DNA of 64,000 nt from Epiperipatus broadwayi (Eukaryota > Onychophora > Udeonychophora > Euonychophora > Peripatidae): the NCBI GenBank assembly GCA_028023455.1, contig JAQFVV010001034.1:62001-126000 (forward strand), in the 5' to 3' direction. Positions 59,201 to 64,000 of this stretch are shown here, one piece after another. The notes beneath the pieces were generated by a model. The model saw only the letters and a program-made list of their open reading frames with translations, was not told the origin of the DNA and made no database searches. Position numbers and translations under genes: made by a program. Position 1 is the first letter of the stretch. Every line of letters starts with the position of its first letter.

Positions 59201-59610
59201 ATTATTTTTCAAATTCTATTATTTCACAAGGTATATTTATTATTTTAAAATTACAGTGGTGCCATGAATCTAATTACTCCATTTCTGTTATACACTATCA
59301 AAGAAAAGGTAAACAAACAAAAATGTAATTTTTAAAAAAACAACAAAAACAGTAAAATTTGCAAATCTTATTTTTGTTCAGCCATTTTTCTTTTCTGTAT
59401 GCTGTACATGTTTATATACATTAATAAAATGTCTTCAGTTTGTGTTGAAAGCACATATATATATATGTATTTTATTATCCATCTCAAATTTGATGTGCAG
59501 TATTTCACATAATAATGATTTTTTAGTAATAATGTTAGAAGTTTTTAACATTTTAAAAATACTTAAAGATATTACTGACTTAAAAATTGAAGGGATCATA
59601 ATTTCTTGTG
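56300..59610. other. Gene-poor A+T-rich region
   Basis: No supported gene in about 3.3 kb. A diverged repeat block at 56930-57300 is listed separately. A stretch starting cagtggtgccatgaatctaa (59255) resembles a hAT end but has no partner. Confidence 0.45.
56930..57300. repeat. Diverged repeat block, related to 63030-63400
   Basis: A module with gttttt-gatttttatcaacacatccctcat, a cattctccagcac or catccttcagtgcag block, and ctttatcatgcatgcc recurs inside this interval (about 56938 and 57222) and at about 63035 and 63300. Unit spacing is roughly 270-290 bp. It may be an old satellite or a decayed coding repeat. Confidence 0.4.
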
Positions 59611-60026
59611 AGACTAGTCCAATTGTTCTTAACCAGTATTCTGCAGAAAACTGGTGCTCCGTCAACTTAAGAGACAGTGTTCCACCAAAATTTGAAAATC
59701 AGTGAACAATTAAAATGGTTATTAAGATGAGAAAAAATAAATAAATGGAAAAGCAAAATCATTGTTTCACTTTTGTGTGTGGGCAAAGCCTGTGTGCAAA
59801 TAATTGAATGACAACAACCAAAGTGTACGATGTGTTTCTTGCTAAAAAAGTTACTGTTATTTTAATTTTCTTCAAGTTAAACCAACTTTTTAGACAGATT
59901 GTCAGCGTCATGAAACATTGTTTTGTAATTGTAAGTAGAAGTTCATTTGTGACAAAATGGTCTTTTAGAAATTAAAATAGCTCTAATTACCCTACAAAGA
60001 ATTAAAAATAATTATTCAAAATGCAA

Positions 60027-61990
60027 AATGGACAAATTTCTAAAACGAAAATGTGATTCTGGCACTGCTAGTGCTAGTGCAAGTATAAGCAATATTAATA
60101 ATGATACAATAGAGAGAACAAAGCTAAAACCTTCAATAGATACGCCTTAAACATGCTAACGTGACAGCCAATAAGATGGAATAATGACATCACATGTTTA
60201 AGGCGTATCTGTTGAAGGCTTTAGCTTTCACGTTATTACAATATTATCTGTTTACGCTTAATAAATTTTATATAGAGAAAACAAAATAAAAAAGGTCAAG
60301 AGTCATCCCAATGATTATTTAGATTATAGGTTCACTTATATTGACGAAAATGAATGTCAAATCCTCGTGTGCATGGTTTACAGGAAAAAGGTTTCATAAT
60401 AGTGCAATCGTTCCAGCAAAATTAAAATGGTATTTTACATGTAAACATGCCAATCTCCAATCCAAAGACAGTAATTCTTTTCAAAAATTGTTGAAAAATC
60501 AAATTAATCAAAGAAAAAAAAAATAGTAACAATATCTAATAAAGCACAAATTGCATCGTATAAAGTTGCCAAAATAATTGCTAAAAATTTAAAACCACAC
60601 ACACCACAGCAGAGTAGATGATTTTACTAGCATGTGCTGAAATAGTTCAAATTGTGTTTGATGATGATGAAAAAAAAAGAAATGATGAAAATTCCTCATT
60701 TGACAACATAATAAAAAAACAGAATTATGCATATGTCAGATGATATTGAGAAAATAGTTACTAATAAGCTTTTGGAACAATACTTTGCATTACAAATTGA
60801 TGGGTTCATTGATATCAGCGGCATAACTAACATACCAGAATTTGTTCATTTCATTGATGAAAATAAAATAGTGAATCAATTTTTATGCTGCAGACAACTA
60901 ACCGAATGGTACAAAAGGACAGGATATTTTTGATTCCATTTTCCTATATTTAGGTAAATTTAACATAACATGGCACCAATGCATAGGAATCGGTACCAGT
61001 GATGCTTCTTCAATATTTGGTTTTATTAAAGGATTTATCACTTTTGCGAAGAAGAAAAATTCTAATATCATATCTACACACTGTTTTTTTTGTATCAAGA
61101 CTCACTTGTCTCAAAAATGTTACCTATGACATTAAAATCCAAATTATAAATATGGTAAATTATATTAAATGGTGATTCTTACAAACATGCCTATTTAAAA
61201 AACTTTGTGCATACGGAGATGAGGTTGTTATTATGAAATAAAGTGCTGAACAGAATTTTGAGGATGAATTGTCAACATTTTTGAAATGAAGGGAAAGATA
61301 TTTTTAAAACTTTTCTTACAAATGATATTTTAATGTATTAAAGTAGAATATTTAGCTGTTATCTTCAATTATTTAAATAATGTAAATACTGGTATACTAG
61401 GTAAAAAAAAAAAAAAAAATCTCCACAGACAAACTGTGAGTATTTAAAAAAAATATCTCCTTGGAGAATGCACATAATTAAAAAAAAAAAGGATAGTAGA
61501 CATGTTTCCTTCAGTTCAAAATAACATTATCCATGAAATAATTCCTATTATAACGCAACATTTAGGATCATTAGAAGAAAAAATTGCGAATTAATTTTTC
61601 ACATTGAATATCAATAGTTATGATTGGATACAAAATCCGTTTTCTGCAGTCAACTGATCAAGTTATGAGTTTTCATTACAAGGAGAGGAAGAATTGTTTA
61701 TGTTGTCAACGGAATAATTTTACTCTCAAAATGAAATTTTCGAAATAACAGTCGAAGAATTTTGGATTTCTATTCAAACCGAGTTTAAAACTATTTCTGA
61801 AAAAGCGATTAAAATTTTATTACAATTTTCAACATCATATTTTATGCGAGCTTGATTTTTCAACATTAACGAATATTAAGTCAAAAAACATGAAAGGTTG
61901 ACAAATATAGAAGAGGAAATGAGAGTAGCTATTTTATACACAGGACCGGATATTGAAAACATTTTTGTAAAAGTCATCAGGCCCAAATAT
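60027..61990 (+). pseudogene. ZBED5-like hAT transposase, multiply broken
   Basis: The start is MDKFLKRKCDS (60027). A small foldback (60109-60285) interrupts just after. A BED-type zinc-finger region follows (GKRFHNSAIVPAKLKWYFTC, with the KH..L end). Then come MSDDIEKIV and YFALQIDGFIDIS (60730-60820, the first catalytic-domain block, where DEST is usual and DGF is seen), NQFLCCRQL, the THCFF block near 61077, MFPSVQNNIIHEIIPIITQHL near 61502, NSYDWIQNPF, and the C-terminal dimerisation segment FWISIQTEFKTISEKAIKIL with LLQFSTSYF (61760-61845), ending EEMRVAILYTGPDIENI. Order and content match the domesticable ZBED5/Buster type hAT family. Stops and frameshifts rule out function. Confidence 0.9.
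60109..60285. mobile_element. Small foldback inside the hAT transposase, 14 bp TSD
   Basis: An insertion of about 149 bp (60123-60271) sits between atagagagaacaaa (60109-60122) and atagagaaaacaaa (60272-60285). Its arms are about 35 bp (aagctaaaaccttcaataga, tacgccttaaacatg and the complement ending at 60227, two mismatches). One arm is flush with the left duplication. A tail of about 43 nt ending cgcttaataaattttat lies at the right. The arm start is related to that of 52566-53116, so both belong to one family. Confidence 0.85.
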
Positions 61991-62410
61991 TGTGACAATT
62001 TTTTTTTTTTGTAAATTTCATTTACTAATTTTTATTTGCTATTGACTGATATGTAAACTGTTATGTATGGGATATATTATGTAATATGAAATATATATTG
62101 TAAATATAATTAAATTAAGTCATGAATATATGACTTGATTTTCTTATTATATATACACTGTTTTATTTTTCGACTGTGTTCCGCTAAAATCTTGCAAAAT
62201 TGTAAATGTTCCATGATTCTGAAAAGGAAGAACCGGTGAACTAGTCTATTATGTTTCTATTAAGAGAAAAAGTTATTGAATAAAAAAAGAAAAAGAAAAT
62301 CGTACAGTAATTAGTTTTTATTATTATTTTTATTGCTTTAGTGAATGCATAAATGAGTACACAGTAAATATATCTCCTCAAGTTTTTATTAATAATTATA
62401 TTATTTTGTT

Positions 62411-62795
62411 TCATCATCATCATCATCAACCATTATCAATCCTCTGCAGAAGGAAGGTCTCTCCAAGTTCAATCCATCTTCTCCGATCTTTAGCTTCTCT
62501 TCTCCACATCACCCCTGCACACTTTCTTATTCATCCATCAATTTCACATGTGGTATCTTTCTCGGTCTTTTACAACCTCTTGGAATCCAGCTTAAGATTT
62601 TAATTATCCATCTATTATAATCTCTTTTAGCAATATGTCCAACCCAACTCCACTTCAGTCTTTTAATTTTTTCAATGAGGTCAGTAACACCTGTTCGTTC
62701 TCTTACCCATGTATTGCGTTTTCGTTCTCTTCTTGTTACTCCTAACATGCATCTCTCCATACTTCTTTGAGTGGTCAGAAGTCTCTATATTTTGT
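62411..62795 (-). mobile_element. RTE-like LINE, 3' end
   Basis: Minus-strand RTE end beginning at the catcatcatcatcatcaacc tail. A 77-codon frame (62527-62760) covers MERCMLGVTRRERK to VKLMDE. It is truncated near 62795, at a point close to that of the copy at 39873 (both stop just after the TTQRS region). Confidence 0.9.
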
Positions 62796-62799
62796 TTAT

Positions 62800-64000
62800 A
62801 CATGTATATATAAAAGTGTTTGTGTTATATATATATACATACAGTATATAATGAAAATTACTGTGTACTCACAATTCAATAATCAATATACATTCTTTTC
62901 TAATCATCAATAAAAATTGAGTTATTACACACCATATACATTGAATGTGAGGAGGGTGGGGGGTTTGGAACAAAATATAGCATAGATTACTGCCCCGTGG
63001 TATTTCTTATATCTGAAAATATATCTTCAAGTTTTTGGTTTTTATCAATGCATCCCTCATTTAAACTTCACATTATCATAACATCCACCAGTACAGAGAG
63101 TCAAATCACCCTGTCTCATGCATGCATTTTGTATAAAAACTTCATTTTCCCAATGAACTAGTGATATCAAAGATCTTAATGTCCTGCATTTTGATAAACT
63201 TGTTACTATGCTATTCTTATGCAAGATAAGGATTAGTTTTCTATCCACTGTTAACTCTATGTTGATACCTGAACAATTGCAAATATATATATTTTCAAGT
63301 TTTTTGCTTTCTGCCAGTATAGCTCTCATCTCTACTGCATCAGATCACAAAAATCTATCAGCACAGAAAGTCAGACAATTGTCTCTTACATTAGATGCAT
63401 TGCACAGACAATCTTCATTCCTAATATATGTGGTAGAATATTTTTATTTCCTGAATATAAATAATAAAAGTTTGTTTGGGGAGGGGGGAACCAAACAAAA
63501 CCTTCTTTTAATAGCAAATTAAAAAAAAAAAAAGGCATTAATAGGAAATTAATAACGGTGAACATATTGAGAAAGTTTTGTAAATAAAAGTTTTTGTTTT
63601 GCCTTTTTTATTTTTATAAAAAATAATTCTGTATTTATATATATGTATTAGTGTGCACAAGAATATATAATTTATAGTCTTTTTTTTTTTTGTAAGAAAG
63701 GCATTGCAAAAAAACTCTGATAAAAGGGGAAAAAAGTTGAGCATTGCTATAGGAGTGCCATTAACTCGATTCAATAATCAGTTGGTTAAAACAACTGAAA
63801 GTCTAGTTTTTTATATTCATTGTATATTAATAAATTATGAGACAAGAAAAGAAATGCAAACTAGAGTAATTTACATGATCACACCCATAAAAAATTTAAG
63901 TGACTAATCATACTATGAAGCAAAATAAAATTTGAATAGAATTTTGATCGAAGTGAAATATATTTTTAACATTAATAAAAAAATAAAGTCGGAAAATAAT
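62800..64000. other. A+T-rich spacer with diverged repeat block
   Basis: The repeat module described at 56930-57300 appears at about 63035-63130 and 63295-63400. A 90-codon minus-strand frame (63057-63329) spans it and is unrecognised. The rest is low-complexity DNA. Confidence 0.45.

Larger units (their letters stand above)
59612..62246 (+). mobile_element. hAT transposon (ZBED-like), 8 bp TSD, inactive
   Basis: The element (59620-62238, about 2.6 kb) is bounded by gactagtc (59612-59619) and aactagtc (62239-62246), an 8 bp duplication with one change, as expected for hAT. Short terminal inverted repeats are visible: the left end starts caattgttcttaacc and the right end on the minus strand starts caccggttctt. 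The sub-terminal tcttaacc...ttctgc...ctccgtcaacttaag resembles the known CAGTGGTTCTTAACC ends of this hAT group. It carries one decayed transposase gene. Confidence 0.9.

Noticed and set aside
59255-59290. Isolated cagtggtgccatgaatctaa resembling a hAT end
   Set aside because: No inverted partner or 8 bp duplication goes with it. The true hAT ends are at 59620 and 62238.
1-64000. CRISPR arrays, operons, ribosomal RNA or intact tRNA genes
   Set aside because: None seen. The tRNA-like sequences are SINE bodies or element modules, and the DNA is clearly eukaryotic.

Overview
This is a window of animal nuclear DNA with no bacterial gene organisation. It is strongly A+T-rich, full of homopolymer runs and microsatellites, and I see no intact host gene and no convincing host exon. 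Nearly everything recognisable is a transposable element or its remains. The mix (RTE-like and a second APE-type LINE, a Penelope-like element, a Ty3/Gypsy-like LTR element, a ZBED-like hAT transposon, tRNA-derived SINEs) fits an invertebrate metazoan. I cannot name the species from sequence alone.

Layout. 0-19 kb: scattered SINEs, 5'-truncated RTE LINEs, foldbacks and a retrozyme-like tandem in A+T-rich spacer. 19.4-25.4 kb: a nearly full-length but dead RTE LINE, Penelope ends, and a 0.9 kb foldback. 25.7-34.3 kb: one minus-strand LTR retrotransposon with unusually long LTRs (about 2.5 kb each), a decayed 3.4 kb interior, an identifiable primer-binding site and polypurine tract, and a 4 bp target duplication. 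34.3-42.5 kb: mostly unrecognised A+T-rich DNA with one SINE and one RTE end. 42.6-46.3 kb: a Penelope-like element arranged as an inverted pair, nested inside a ribozyme-bearing foldback. 47.5-56.3 kb: a foldback, a G+C-richer retroposed segment, and a second LINE family split by two identifiable insertions and probably a third. 59.6-62.2 kb: a complete but decayed hAT transposon with its 8 bp target duplication and a small foldback inside it. 62.4-64 kb: another RTE end and diverged repeats.

Most interesting result: a superfamily of non-coding repeats carries hammerhead-ribozyme-like cores (CTGANGA, a short stem II, GAAA, a very short stem III ending in UC or UU, and a stem I). They occur as long hairpins (3.4 and 24.5 kb), as a 409 bp-period tandem resembling a retrozyme (13.3 kb), and as single arms. 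Five foldbacks, including three without a recognised ribozyme, share one architecture: a hairpin arm flush with one insertion boundary, a 30-63 nt unpaired tail at the other, and 13-14 bp target duplications. That pattern, the short stem III and the inverted Penelope element in the same window suggest that Penelope-like machinery moves them. This is inference; the repeats, target duplications and pairing are read directly from the sequence.
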